From assembly GCA_002480015.1 (NCBI GenBank), contig DLQD01000107.1, positions 1 through 31,020 on the forward strand: a stretch of 31,020 nt of DNA, written 5' to 3'. Both the position numbers and the translations under genes were made by a program. Each line of letters begins with the position of its first letter. Within the stretch, counting starts at the first letter, position 1. The notes below the pieces were generated by a model, which did no database searches, was not told the origin of the DNA, and saw nothing but the letters and a program-made list of their open reading frames with translations. Of the stretch, positions 20,182 through 28,018 are shown in pieces. The DNA is from Opitutia bacterium UBA7441 (GTDB lineage: Bacteria > Verrucomicrobiota > Verrucomicrobiia > Opitutales > Coraliomargaritaceae).

Positions 20182-21099
20182 TCAACCCTCGCGCGCTTCG
20201 TTGACCGAGAGCCCGCAGTTATCCGTGATCAATCGATAGGCGCGACTCTTTTTACCATTATTCGCGTATACTGCCTCCATAGCGGTGGCCACGGCGTGTG
20301 CCTGACCTGGGCTCGTCACACAGATCACAGTCGATCCGCTGCCGCTGAGCCATCCGGTGTAGGCACCAGCGTGGCAACCGGCCTCGATGCTCTCGTGGCC
20401 GAAGGGATTGAGCCGTTCGCGGTAGGGCTGATGAATATAGTCATTGACCGCGCCATCGAGCCGAGCGAAGTCGCCGGAAACGAGCACACCGACCAAAAAA
20501 GCCAGGCTGTTGGCACTGCGGACGACGTCGTTAAAAGGAATCGTATCCGGCAAAACACGACGCGAATGCTCGGTCAAGACTTGGTAATCGGGCGAAACCG
20601 CTACAAAAACCAACGAGTCAGGCAGGCTAAATCGCACATGCTCGCGGTAAGCAAAGGTCTTCGGCTCAGTGCGGGCGATGCAAAAACCTCCGGCAAAGAC
20701 CGCGCAGGCATTGTCCGGCGCATTGTCCAGCCTAGTCGTTAATCGTATCATCGCTTCGATATCCAACGGCTCGCCATGCAGTCGATTCAAGCCTGCCACA
20801 ATCGCAGCACGAATGGTCGAGCTCGAACCGAGCCCGCGAGCCTCCGGCACTTCACCCCAGATTGAGTAGTCAAAACCCGTCACTTCGATTCCGGCCGCCG
20901 CTTCGAAAAAACACGATGCCTCTTCTATCATGGCCTGGGTACCCTCGCTCGTGGGTTCGGTCGGGCAGATTTTCCGGTCCGAACGCTCGGTCAATCGAAC
21001 AAAGTTATACAGCGAAAGCGCAATACTGAGCGTATCGAAACCGGGACCGCAATTTGAAGTGCTGGCGGGCGCTTGGATAATGATGGATCGGGCTGACAT
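20182..21099 (-). CDS. thrB: Homoserine kinase (GHMP kinase)
   Basis: A 305-residue GHMP-family kinase that phosphorylates L-homoserine on the way to threonine. The N-terminal motif PASTSNCGPGFDTLSIAL, the ATP loop PEARGLGSSSTIRAA (GLGSSS at 89-94) and the C-terminal GWLSGSGSTVICV are the three GHMP motifs in order, and the length is right for ThrB. Cys replaces the usual Leu in SNLGPGFD. Other GHMP kinases (mevalonate pathway, galactokinase) fit less well because of the short length and the ASTSN..GPGFD form. It sits after smpB (122-base gap) and 31 bases before the Minf_1886-family gene; no other threonine gene is in the window. Confidence 0.87.
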   Translation of the reverse strand: MSARSIIIQAPASTSNCGPGFDTLSIALSLYNFVRLTERSDRKICPTEPTSEGTQAMIEEASCFFEAAAGIEVTGFDYSIWGEVPEARGLGSSSTIRAAIVAGLNRLHGEPLDIEAMIRLTTRLDNAPDNACAVFAGGFCIARTEPKTFAYREHVRFSLPDSLVFVAVSPDYQVLTEHSRRVLPDTIPFNDVVRSANSLAFLVGVLVSGDFARLDGAVNDYIHQPYRERLNPFGHESIEAGCHAGAYTGWLSGSGSTVICVTSPGQAHAVATAMEAVYANNGKKSRAYRLITDNCGLSVNEAREG

Positions 21100-21221
21100 T
21101 TTGTAAGGGACTAGGAGCTGCGTCCTTCGGGCTGAATATGGAAGCTGGGGATTTAAGACGCAGGTATCCGAAAAGCCACTTTCAGCCTCACTTTCACTGA
21201 ACAGTCCACGCGAACGCTGCG

Positions 21222-21695
21222 CTAGCGCCGGTGAGCCATTTCGCGCTCGGCTTCGCGCATAGAGATTTTCTTTTTCAGGGTTTCGCGCTTATCGTGGAGT
21301 TTTTTACCGGTGCAGAGCGCGATCTCTACCTTGATCAGGCCGTGCTTTATATAGATGCGCAGCGGAATGAGAGATTTACCACCCGCATCCATCGCACCGA
21401 TCAGTTTGTGAATCTCGCGCCGATGTAAGAGCAGCTTGCGCTTACGGCGTGGAGGATGGTTTTGAAAGTTGCCGAATTTATATTCGCCAATGTGCGAATG
21501 ATACATCCAGGCCTGCCCTTTCTCGATCCGGCAAAAAGCCTCGCTGATCTGGGCATCACCCGCCCGTATCGCTTTCACTTCAGTGCCTTGGAGGACGATA
21601 CCGGCCTCAAAACGATCACCCACAAAATAATTGTGGTGGGCTTTACCATTCCGGATCTCACGCTGGTGATCCGTGGACTTTTTCTTGGCGCACAC
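21222..21695 (-). CDS. smpB: SsrA-binding protein SmpB
   Basis: A 157-residue tmRNA-binding protein needed for trans-translation and ribosome rescue. Family blocks: NGKAHHNYFVGDRFEAGIVLQGTEVKA, the YSHIGEYKFGN strand, HPPRRKRKLLLHRREI, the PLRIYIKHGLIKVEIALCTGKKLHDKR stretch and a basic tail. I choose GTG 21695 (MCAKKKSTDHQ, the common SmpB beginning) over the longer TTG 21713 because AGGGAAG at 21704-21710 lies eight bases ahead of it. It follows rpoZ by 84 bases. The tmRNA gene itself is not in this window. Confidence 0.95.
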   Translation of the reverse strand: MCAKKKSTDHQREIRNGKAHHNYFVGDRFEAGIVLQGTEVKAIRAGDAQISEAFCRIEKGQAWMYHSHIGEYKFGNFQNHPPRRKRKLLLHRREIHKLIGAMDAGGKSLIPLRIYIKHGLIKVEIALCTGKKLHDKRETLKKKISMREAEREMAHRR

Positions 21696-21779
21696 GTTAA
21701 TTGCTTCCCTCAATTTGGGAACGCAGAGGATACACTGTTAGGGCCAGTAATCTAGCCTTTTAAGACAACCGAAGCGGTT

Positions 21780-21989
21780 TTAATCCTCTTCGCTCTCTGC
21801 AAGCTGGTAAGTGATCTTACCCTCCATGATCTCGCGCAGGGCCATATCTTCAGCAGAAAGGCGCTCCAAGGACTCGACCAGTGGCTTGTAACCACTTTTT
21901 AGCTGCTTGGCCCGACGGGACACCACGTTGACCAGAATCATCGGATCTGTGATTTTCTTTTGCGCTTCTTTTAAATAGTCGTCTCTCAA
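21780..21989 (-). CDS. rpoZ: RNA polymerase omega subunit (RpoZ-like)
   Basis: A 69-residue protein: RDDYLKEAQKKI, then the omega core LVNVVSRRAKQLKSG, ending ALREIMEGKITYQ and an acidic tail. Omega binds the beta-prime C-terminus and helps core RNA polymerase assembly. The NVVSRRAKQL segment corresponds to the conserved omega VxxASxRARQL helix, and ALREIxEGKI to the EIxxGKI block. The start is TTG 21989, not any ATG: a strong AGAGGA lies seven bases upstream and homologous sequence begins there, while the open frame farther upstream runs into the divergent rplM promoter and is unlike the family. It probably heads the minus-strand series to smpB. Confidence 0.85.
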   Translation of the reverse strand: MRDDYLKEAQKKITDPMILVNVVSRRAKQLKSGYKPLVESLERLSAEDMALREIMEGKITYQLAESEED

Positions 21990-21996
21990 AGTGAAT

Positions 21997-22002
21997 TCCT
22001 CT
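21997..22002 (-). promoter_or_regulatory. Ribosome binding site defining the TTG start of rpoZ
   Basis: AGAGGA on the minus strand with a 7-base spacer to TTG 21989. This is among the clearest Shine-Dalgarno matches in the window and decides the non-ATG start. Confidence 0.75.
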
Positions 22003-22098
22003 AGTGTTGTTGTGGTGGAAAAAACAGCGGAAAATGACGCGGAAAAGCACCTTTGCAATAAAAAAGCTGAATTAGAGGAAATTTCACCAAAATTCCCA

Positions 22099-22126
22099 TT
22101 GACAGGGTATCCCTCGATTCTACTGT
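22099..22126 (+). promoter_or_regulatory. Promoter for rplM-rpsI
   Basis: Consensus TTGACA (22099-22104), 16-base spacer, TACTGT (22121-22126). The implied start near 22133 leaves only about 14 bases before the rplM ATG at 22147, and that leader has no Shine-Dalgarno. The call rests on hexamer match and position in the rpoZ-rplM divergent gap. Confidence 0.5.
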
Positions 22127-22146
22127 TCACCGCTTTTCCAAAAACC

Positions 22147-22572
22147 ATGAAAACGACTTTAGCTACTAAATCAGACCACACCAAATCCTGGTATGTGGTC
22201 GATGCTGCCAACGAGACACTCGGCCGCATTTCCGTAAAAATTGCCAACGTGCTCCGCGGTCGCCACAAGCCGACCTACACGCCGCACGCAGACACTGGCG
22301 ACTTCGTCGTCGTGGTTAACGCTGAGAAGATTAAAGTATCTGGCAAAAAGAACACCGACAAGAACTACATGTTCTACTCCGGCTGGATGGGTGGCGAAAG
22401 CTACGTCAGCATGAGCGACATGCGCGCCAAGAAGCCGGAGTTCATCATTGAGCACGCCGTTAAAGGCATGCTTCCTCGTAACAAGCTTGGTCGCCAGATG
22501 ATCAAGAAACTTAAGATCCACGCAGGCCCCGAGCATCCATACGAAGCTCAGCAGCCAACGCCACTGGTTTAA
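22147..22572 (+). CDS. rplM: 50S ribosomal protein L13
   Basis: A 141-residue protein of standard L13 length with SWYVVDAANETLGRISVKIA, the LRGRHKPTYTPHADTGDFVVVVNAEKIKVSG block, YMFYSGWMGG and MLPRNKLGRQMIKKLKIHAGPEHPYEAQQP. L13 is an early assembly protein of the large subunit. ATG 22147 is used because MKTTLATKSDHTKSWY is the family start; a longer upstream frame overlaps the promoter. It pairs with rpsI 60 bases downstream, the near-universal rplM-rpsI order. Confidence 0.98.
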   Translation: MKTTLATKSDHTKSWYVVDAANETLGRISVKIANVLRGRHKPTYTPHADTGDFVVVVNAEKIKVSGKKNTDKNYMFYSGWMGGESYVSMSDMRAKKPEFIIEHAVKGMLPRNKLGRQMIKKLKIHAGPEHPYEAQQPTPLV

Positions 22573-22632
22573 CCGCCTGAATAGTCTAAATAGCGTAGAT
22601 AGCATTTTAAGTTAAACCCAACTCTTTAAATA

Positions 22633-23025
<393 letters not shown>

Positions 23026-23059
23026 ACCGCCAGCGGCGGCTCGGTCGCATATCTTTTGC

Positions 23060-23100
23060 AACCCTCCAAAGCCGCGCAAGCGTGCCTTGGAGGGTTTTTT
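23060..23100 (+). terminator. Intrinsic terminator of rplM-rpsI
   Basis: Stem AACCCTCCAA (23060-23069) and TTGGAGGGTT (23087-23096) with a 17-base loop that can form a small inner GC stem, followed by T6 at 23095-23100. It separates the ribosomal unit from the arg cluster, so argC needs its own promoter within the following ~150 bases. Confidence 0.88.
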
Positions 23101-23123
23101 GTGGTTCTTCCTAATTTCTGGCG

Positions 23124-23249
23124 CATCCGCCATCAGTCCTTATACATCAGTCATCCGCCATCAGTCATCAGTCATCAGTCATCCGCCATCAGTCATCCGC
23201 CATCAGTCATCCGCCATCAGTCATCCGCCATCAGTCATCAGTCATCAAA
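23124..23249 (+). repeat. 7-bp tandem repeat array in the argC leader
   Basis: Eighteen consecutive heptamers in one register. Sixteen are exactly CATCAGT or CATCCGC; one (23138-23144, CCTTATA) is degenerate and the last is CATCAAA. The two variants often alternate, giving a partial 14-bp period. The array ends four bases before the argC ATG at 23254. It has no stop codon in any plus frame. Confidence 0.95.
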
Positions 23250-23253
23250 ATCC

Positions 23254-24276
23254 ATGAATGCAGCAATCATAGGCGCCTCTGGTTATTCCGGAGAAGAACT
23301 CGTCCGGCTTCTTTCCCGGCACCCTGATGTCGAGCTCGCCGCCGTCACCTCACGGTCTCTGGCCGGCACGCGTGTGGCGGATCAGATGCCTGCGTTACGG
23401 CATCTCGTCGGAGAACTGACCTTCACCGCATCCGACCCCTACGATTTGGCGGTCAATCCGGAGATCGATATTTTCTTCCTCGCCCTCCCCCACGGCGTGG
23501 CCTCCGAGTTTGCCGATCCGCTCTTTCAAGCGGGCAAAACGGTGATCGACCTAAGCGCTGACTTCCGGCTCAGTTCCACCCGGATCTACGAGGATTACTA
23601 CGGCCAAGCACACCCCGCCCCCCACCTGCTCGAAGCCGCACCCTATGTTATCCCTGAACTGGCGGATGGCAATTGGAAGGACGCCTCGCTCATCGCCTGC
23701 CCGGGTTGCTACCCCACGAGTATACAAATCCCACTGATCCCCTTACTCAAAGCTGGACTCATCGAACCTAAAGGTATCGTCATCAACAGTTACAGCGGCG
23801 TGAGCGGCGCTGGCCGGAAGGTCGCCGAAGACTTCATCTACTGCGAGCGCAACGAAAGTATGAAGGGCTACGGTATGCCCAAACACCGGCACCTCTCGGA
23901 AATCGAAGAGCAGCTTGAAAAAGCGGCATTCGCCGATTGTGTCGTGCAGTTCAACACCCACCTTGCCCCCATGACACGGGGCATTTCAACTACCATCGTG
24001 GTCAAGGCTCGGACAAGCATTGATACACTCTATGCTTCTTGGGAGAAGCGTTACGCGGCCAAGCCTTTCGTCTCCGTTCTGCCGAGCGGCACCTATCCGG
24101 ACACCAAATACGTGACTGGCACAAATCGGTGTGATATCTCCGCTGTTTACGATTCGCGGACGGAAAACTTCGTCATCACCTCCGCCATCGATAACCTGCT
24201 CAAAGGCGCCAGTGGCCAAGCCGTCCAGTTGATGAATCTGAAATTCGGTTTCGAAGAAACCGCCGGCCTCGTTTAA
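23254..24276 (+). CDS. argC: N-acetyl-gamma-glutamyl-phosphate reductase
   Basis: A 340-residue NADPH-dependent reductase, the third step of arginine synthesis. The Rossmann start AAIIGASGYSGEELVRLL (glycines at 7-13), LALPHGVASEF, VIDLSADFRL, the catalytic ACPGCYPTS (C152), YSGVSGAGRKV and the HRHLSEIEEQL and HLAPMTRGI blocks define ArgC. ATG 23254 directly begins the Rossmann strand; the frame is open upstream only because the heptamer array has no stops. It is the first gene of argC-argJ-argB-argD-argF and lies 29 bases before argJ. Confidence 0.97.
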   Translation: MNAAIIGASGYSGEELVRLLSRHPDVELAAVTSRSLAGTRVADQMPALRHLVGELTFTASDPYDLAVNPEIDIFFLALPHGVASEFADPLFQAGKTVIDLSADFRLSSTRIYEDYYGQAHPAPHLLEAAPYVIPELADGNWKDASLIACPGCYPTSIQIPLIPLLKAGLIEPKGIVINSYSGVSGAGRKVAEDFIYCERNESMKGYGMPKHRHLSEIEEQLEKAAFADCVVQFNTHLAPMTRGISTTIVVKARTSIDTLYASWEKRYAAKPFVSVLPSGTYPDTKYVTGTNRCDISAVYDSRTENFVITSAIDNLLKGASGQAVQLMNLKFGFEETAGLV

Positions 24277-24305
24277 ACCTTCGTCCTCCGCTCTTCACAT
24301 TCGCA

Positions 24306-25550
24306 ATGAATCCTATGGGCCACCCCATCACAGTTCAACTCATCGAAAACCCAAATGGGATCAATGACTGTCCCGGCTTCAAAGCCTCGGCCGTGGCCTG
24401 CGACATCCGGGAGAAGGGTGACCTAAAACGGCTTGACCTCGCGATCGTCACAACGGACGCACCCTGTTCGGCGGCCGGCGTTTTTACGATGAACGATGTC
24501 TGCGCGGCACCTGTCCACCTCTGCCGCGAGATCCTCGCCAAGCCGGACGCCAAAGTCGGCGGCTTCGTCGTGAACAGTGGCAACGCCAACGCCGCCACAG
24601 CCGAGAAAGGCATGGCCGATGCCAAAGAGATGTCGACTCTCGCCCAACTGGAGACCGGCATCGGCTCCCCTTTCCTCGTCTGCTCAACCGGTCGGATTGG
24701 GCGAAAGCTACCCATGGGAAGAATCAAGTCAGGAATCGCTGCCGCTGCCCAAAGGCTGAGCCACGGCACGCAAGCCTCGCTTGACACTGCCGACGCTATC
24801 CTCACTTCCGATACCCGTCGGAAAGTTGCGACTGCGCAATTTGAATACAAGGGCAAAACCCTGACGGTCGCCGGCTGCGCCAAAGGGGCAGGCATGATCG
24901 AGCCCAATATGGCCACGATGCTCGCCTTTCTCGCCACCGATCTCGACGTCAATAACCTGGCACTGAAAAACACCCTCACTCTGGCCTGCAATCAAACTTT
25001 CAACCGTATCTCGATCGATGGCGACATGAGCACCAACGACACTGTGCTACTACTCGCCAGTGGCCACTCGGGCATGGCACCGGACGAAGATGCCGGACTG
25101 TTGCAGGCATTCCGTGACGCAGTCTTCCTCGTCTGTGACACCCTCGCCGAGAAGATCGTCGGTGATGGCGAGAAAGTGACCAAACTCGTTGAAATCATCG
25201 TCAAAGGTTGTCAGAGCGAGGAGGACGCCGAGAAAGTCGCCCGCTGCGTAGGCAACTCCCTTCTCGTTAAGACCTCCTGGTATGGCTCTGATCCCAACTG
25301 GGGACGGCTGGCCGACGCCGCTGGCTACGCCCGCGTCGGACTGAAAGAAGAGTGCTTCGACATCCACTACGACGAAGTGCCCGCCCTCATTGGTGGCATC
25401 CCACAGGACGCCTACCTCAGCCAATGGAAGCGCATCGTCGCCAAGAAACGCTTCCGCATCACGCTCAACCTGAACCAAGGCAAGGGCGAGTTTCGCCTCC
25501 TCACCTCCGACCTTAGTGAAGCCTACGTCGATTTTAACAAGTCCGAATAG
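24306..25550 (+). CDS. argJ: Glutamate N-acetyltransferase / amino-acid acetyltransferase
   Basis: A 414-residue ArgJ. It moves acetyl from N-acetylornithine back to glutamate and, in bifunctional members, also uses acetyl-CoA. The precursor self-cleaves at KGAGMIEPNMATML between A203 and T204, creating the nucleophilic Thr; this motif is intact. Other family blocks are FTMNDVCAAPV, NSGNANAAT, FNRISIDGDMSTNDTVLLL, and the C-terminal SDPNWGR and SDLSEAYVDFN. A second ATG at 24315 (MGHPITV) is an alternative start. The cluster encodes argJ and not argE, so acetyl recycling is the expected pathway form. Confidence 0.96.
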   Translation: MNPMGHPITVQLIENPNGINDCPGFKASAVACDIREKGDLKRLDLAIVTTDAPCSAAGVFTMNDVCAAPVHLCREILAKPDAKVGGFVVNSGNANAATAEKGMADAKEMSTLAQLETGIGSPFLVCSTGRIGRKLPMGRIKSGIAAAAQRLSHGTQASLDTADAILTSDTRRKVATAQFEYKGKTLTVAGCAKGAGMIEPNMATMLAFLATDLDVNNLALKNTLTLACNQTFNRISIDGDMSTNDTVLLLASGHSGMAPDEDAGLLQAFRDAVFLVCDTLAEKIVGDGEKVTKLVEIIVKGCQSEEDAEKVARCVGNSLLVKTSWYGSDPNWGRLADAAGYARVGLKEECFDIHYDEVPALIGGIPQDAYLSQWKRIVAKKRFRITLNLNQGKGEFRLLTSDLSEAYVDFNKSE

Positions 25551-25652
25551 TTTCCACTTAAATCATTGTTCCGGCCTGCTTCGCATCCAGTCTTATCGCC
25601 TAGGGCTAGGAGCAGCCACTCCGCTTTTCTCTCATTAGAGTTTTTCAAAATA

Positions 25653-26543
25653 ATGACCAACACCGAACATCTCGACGTCATCACCAAGGCATCCGTGCTG
25701 CTTGAAGCGCTCCCTTACATCCAGCGGTTCCGCGACGCGATCTTTGTGGTCAAGTATGGTGGTGCCTTTATGGACGATGCTGATCCGGAAGTGCGCACAC
25801 GGGTCGCTACCGACATCGCCTTCCTCCACGCGGCCGGAGTCAAAGTCGTCGTCGTTCACGGAGGAGGCAAAGCCATCACCCGGGCGCTCGCTGCTTCCAA
25901 TGTCGAGACACGCTTCGAGCACGGCCTGCGTGTGACTGATGCGGAATCCGTCAAAGTGGTCGACCACACACTCAATAAAATCGTCAACTTGGAGATCTGC
26001 GAGATCCTCCAGGCTAAAAACGCGCGTCCGCTTTCCATCCCGGGCAACAACATCCTCGTCTGCGATAAAAAGCACGTCGACGTGGACGGCGAAGAGCTCG
26101 ATCTCGGGTTTGTGGGTGAGACTCACACGGTCAAAACCAAGATCATCAAAAAGGCACTCAACGATGGCTACATCCCCATTATTTCGCCGATCGCCTGCGA
26201 CGACGACGGCCAGATCTATAACACCAACGCCGACGCCGCCGCTGGGCGCGTAGCTGCCGCGCTCCGCGCCCGGCGCCTCGTCTACCTCTGCGACGTGCCC
26301 GGCCTCATGCGCGACATGGATGATCCAGCCTCGCTCATTTCCTCGCTCAAGGCTGACGAAGTCGAAGGCCTCGTCGCCGACGGCACCATTAGCAAGGGCA
26401 TGATCCCGAAAACCAGCAGTGCGGTCAAAGCTCTCCGTAGCGGCGTCCACCGTGTCCACTTCATCGACGGCGAACAACCCCACAGCCTCCTTCTCGAAAT
26501 CTTTACGGATAAAGGTGTCGGCACCGAGATCGTGAACGCCTAG
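25653..26543 (+). CDS. argB: N-acetylglutamate kinase, arginine-sensitive type
   Basis: A 296-residue amino-acid kinase that phosphorylates N-acetylglutamate, the second step. Motifs are VVKYGGAFM, VVVVHGGGKAIT, the NTNADAAAGRVAAAL block and GTISKGMIPKTSSAVKAL. About 31 residues precede KYGG (LLEALPYIQRFRDA); this N-terminal helix is present in the hexameric, arginine-inhibited enzymes and absent in E. coli ArgB, so feedback control by arginine is likely. ATG 25653 matches that family start; the 102-base gap after argJ contains no clear ribosome site. Confidence 0.96.
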   Translation: MTNTEHLDVITKASVLLEALPYIQRFRDAIFVVKYGGAFMDDADPEVRTRVATDIAFLHAAGVKVVVVHGGGKAITRALAASNVETRFEHGLRVTDAESVKVVDHTLNKIVNLEICEILQAKNARPLSIPGNNILVCDKKHVDVDGEELDLGFVGETHTVKTKIIKKALNDGYIPIISPIACDDDGQIYNTNADAAAGRVAAALRARRLVYLCDVPGLMRDMDDPASLISSLKADEVEGLVADGTISKGMIPKTSSAVKALRSGVHRVHFIDGEQPHSLLLEIFTDKGVGTEIVNA

Positions 26544-26583
26544 CCTGCTTTCCAGGCTGTGAATGATAAATAATAACTGACCC

Positions 26584-26639
26584 TATCAGTCCTCACTCAT
26601 TATTCATCAGTCCTCAACATTCAGCCATCAGTCATCTTT
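26584..26639 (+). repeat. Decayed 7-bp repeat array in the argD leader
   Basis: Eight heptamers in one register. CATCAGT occurs exactly at 26605 and 26626, TATCAGT at 26584 (spacings of 21 = 3 x 7), and the units between (CCTCACT, CATTATT, CCTCAAC, ATTCAGC) and after (CATCTTT) are recognisable degenerate copies. The array ends two bases before the argD ATG, as the argC array ends four bases before its own. Confidence 0.65.
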
Positions 26640-26641
26640 CA

Positions 26642-27832
26642 ATGAACCACCACACAAGCCTCATGAAAAATTATGGCCCGCCCGCGTTCAACGCCGTGCG
26701 GGGCGAGGGCGTATACCTCTATGACGACTCGGGCAGAGGCTACCTCGATTTCAGCAGTGGCATCGCTGTGACCTCCGTCGGCCACTCGCACCCGAAGTGG
26801 GTGCAAGCAGTTCAGGCGCAAGCCGCCACCCTCACGCATTGCAGTAACCTCTTCGGCATCCCCGGACAACAGAAGCTGGCCGATCGCCTCGTTGCACGGG
26901 CTGGTGCGGGACGAGTGCTCTTCTGCAACAGCGGTGCCGAGGCCAACGAGGCCATGATTAAGCTCGCACGTCTCCACGGCAAAAACCTGGCCGGCGAGGA
27001 AGGTAAGCGCTACACGGTCGTTGCAGCGAAAAACGCCTTCCACGGCCGGACTTTCGGCGGCATGGGCGCGACCCCCCAGGAAAAGATTCAGGGTGGCTTC
27101 CACCCGATGCTTGACGGTTTCAAGTTCGGCGAGCTGAACAAGATCGAAACGTTCGACCAACTGATCGACGACTCCGTTGCGGCGGTATTCATCGAGTCGA
27201 TACAAGGCGAAGGCGGTGTTTTTCCAGCCGATTCCGGCTTCCTCCAGGAGCTGCGGGCACTCTGCTCCGAGCGGAGCGTCCTCCTGATGCTTGACGAGGT
27301 GCAATGCGGCATTGGCCGGAGCGGGCATTTTTTCGCTTTCGAAGCAGCGGGGATCCAGCCCGACGCCATTGGTATGGCGAAAGGCCTCGGCGCCGGTTTC
27401 CCCATCGGAGCAATCTGGGTTGCGGAGCCCTATGCCGAGCTCTATCAGCCTGGCTCACATGGCACTACTTTCGGCGGCAGCCCCCTCGCCTCAGCTGCCG
27501 CCAACGCAGTGCTCGACATCATCGAAGAGGAGCAACTCATCGAACAAGTCGCCGCCCTAAGCCCCGCTTGGCACCAGTCCCTCGAAGCGCTCGCTCAAAA
27601 ATACCCCAGGCTGATCGCTGGCATGCGGGGTGCTGGGTATATGGTAGGCCTCGTACTCAAGCCGGAGGGACTCAACCTCCGGGTCACCACCGCCGCCCGG
27701 GAACATGGCCTCCTCGTCGTGCCTGCCGGCCACAACGTCGTCCGGCTCCTCCCCGCACTCATTGCCACTGAAGCTCAACTCAACGAATCCGTCGCCATCT
27801 TGGACCAAGTCTTCGCTGAATTAACAACCTAA
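26642..27832 (+). CDS. argD: Acetylornithine aminotransferase
   Basis: A 396-residue class III PLP aminotransferase converting N-acetylglutamate semialdehyde to N-acetylornithine, the fourth step. It shows YLDFSSGIAVTSVGHSHP, CNSGAEANEAMIKLAR (the PLP phosphate loop), AFHGRTFG, LLMLDEVQCGIGRSG (D218) and MAKGLGAGFPIGA with the Schiff-base lysine K247, then HGTTFGGSPLASAAA. The length and the GIGRSG block fit ArgD rather than GabT; context in the arg cluster agrees. Another ATG at 26663 (MKNYGPP) is a possible shorter start. Confidence 0.95.
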   Translation: MNHHTSLMKNYGPPAFNAVRGEGVYLYDDSGRGYLDFSSGIAVTSVGHSHPKWVQAVQAQAATLTHCSNLFGIPGQQKLADRLVARAGAGRVLFCNSGAEANEAMIKLARLHGKNLAGEEGKRYTVVAAKNAFHGRTFGGMGATPQEKIQGGFHPMLDGFKFGELNKIETFDQLIDDSVAAVFIESIQGEGGVFPADSGFLQELRALCSERSVLLMLDEVQCGIGRSGHFFAFEAAGIQPDAIGMAKGLGAGFPIGAIWVAEPYAELYQPGSHGTTFGGSPLASAAANAVLDIIEEEQLIEQVAALSPAWHQSLEALAQKYPRLIAGMRGAGYMVGLVLKPEGLNLRVTTAAREHGLLVVPAGHNVVRLLPALIATEAQLNESVAILDQVFAELTT

Positions 27833-27851
27833 ACACTATTTTAAAAATTTA

Positions 27852-28009
27852 TTAACCGCAGAGTTCGCTGAGGACGCTGAGTTTCTTCGCAGAGCCTCTA
27901 TTAATTCTCCCCCTTCTCTGAATTCTTCGGTAAAAATATCTCTACTTAAACAGACCCAGATTGATTCAGTATCATCCTAATCCGTGTCCATCTGTGTTCA
28001 TCCGTGGTT
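27852..28009. repeat. 9-bp and 10-bp short-period repeats filling the argD-argF spacer
   Basis: At 27857-27894 CGCAGAG/CGCTGAG cores recur with spacings 9, 9 and 13. At 27980-28009 three decamers follow each other: ATCCGTGTCC, ATCTGTGTTC and ATCCGTGGTT. The left block is preceded by TTAACC (27852-27857) and the right one ends with GGTTAA (28006-28011), an inverted pair within slightly longer imperfect AT-rich arms. The decamers end about ten bases before the argF ATG. Confidence 0.7.
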
Positions 28010-28018
28010 AAATTTATC

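Noticed and set aside
21119..21163. Riboswitch or attenuator before thrB
   Set aside because: Only a 7-bp inverted repeat (CTGCGTC/GACGCAG) is visible; there is no Thr-rich leader peptide, no terminator stem and no known riboswitch core.
21990..22268. Longer rpoZ reading upstream of TTG 21989
   Set aside because: The extension has no omega similarity, covers the divergent rplM promoter and start, and ignores the strong AGAGGA.
23124..23249. CRISPR array
   Set aside because: Units are 7 bp with no spacers between them; there are no 24-40 bp direct repeats and no cas genes.
25635..26483. Long minus-strand open frame (282 codons) opposite argB
   Set aside because: It is a shadow of the argB codon pattern in GC-rich DNA, without recognisable domains, and argB on the other strand is certain.
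26542..26558. Terminator between argB and argD
   Set aside because: The AGCCTG/CAGGCT stem is only 6 bp, overlaps the argB stop codon and has no T-run.
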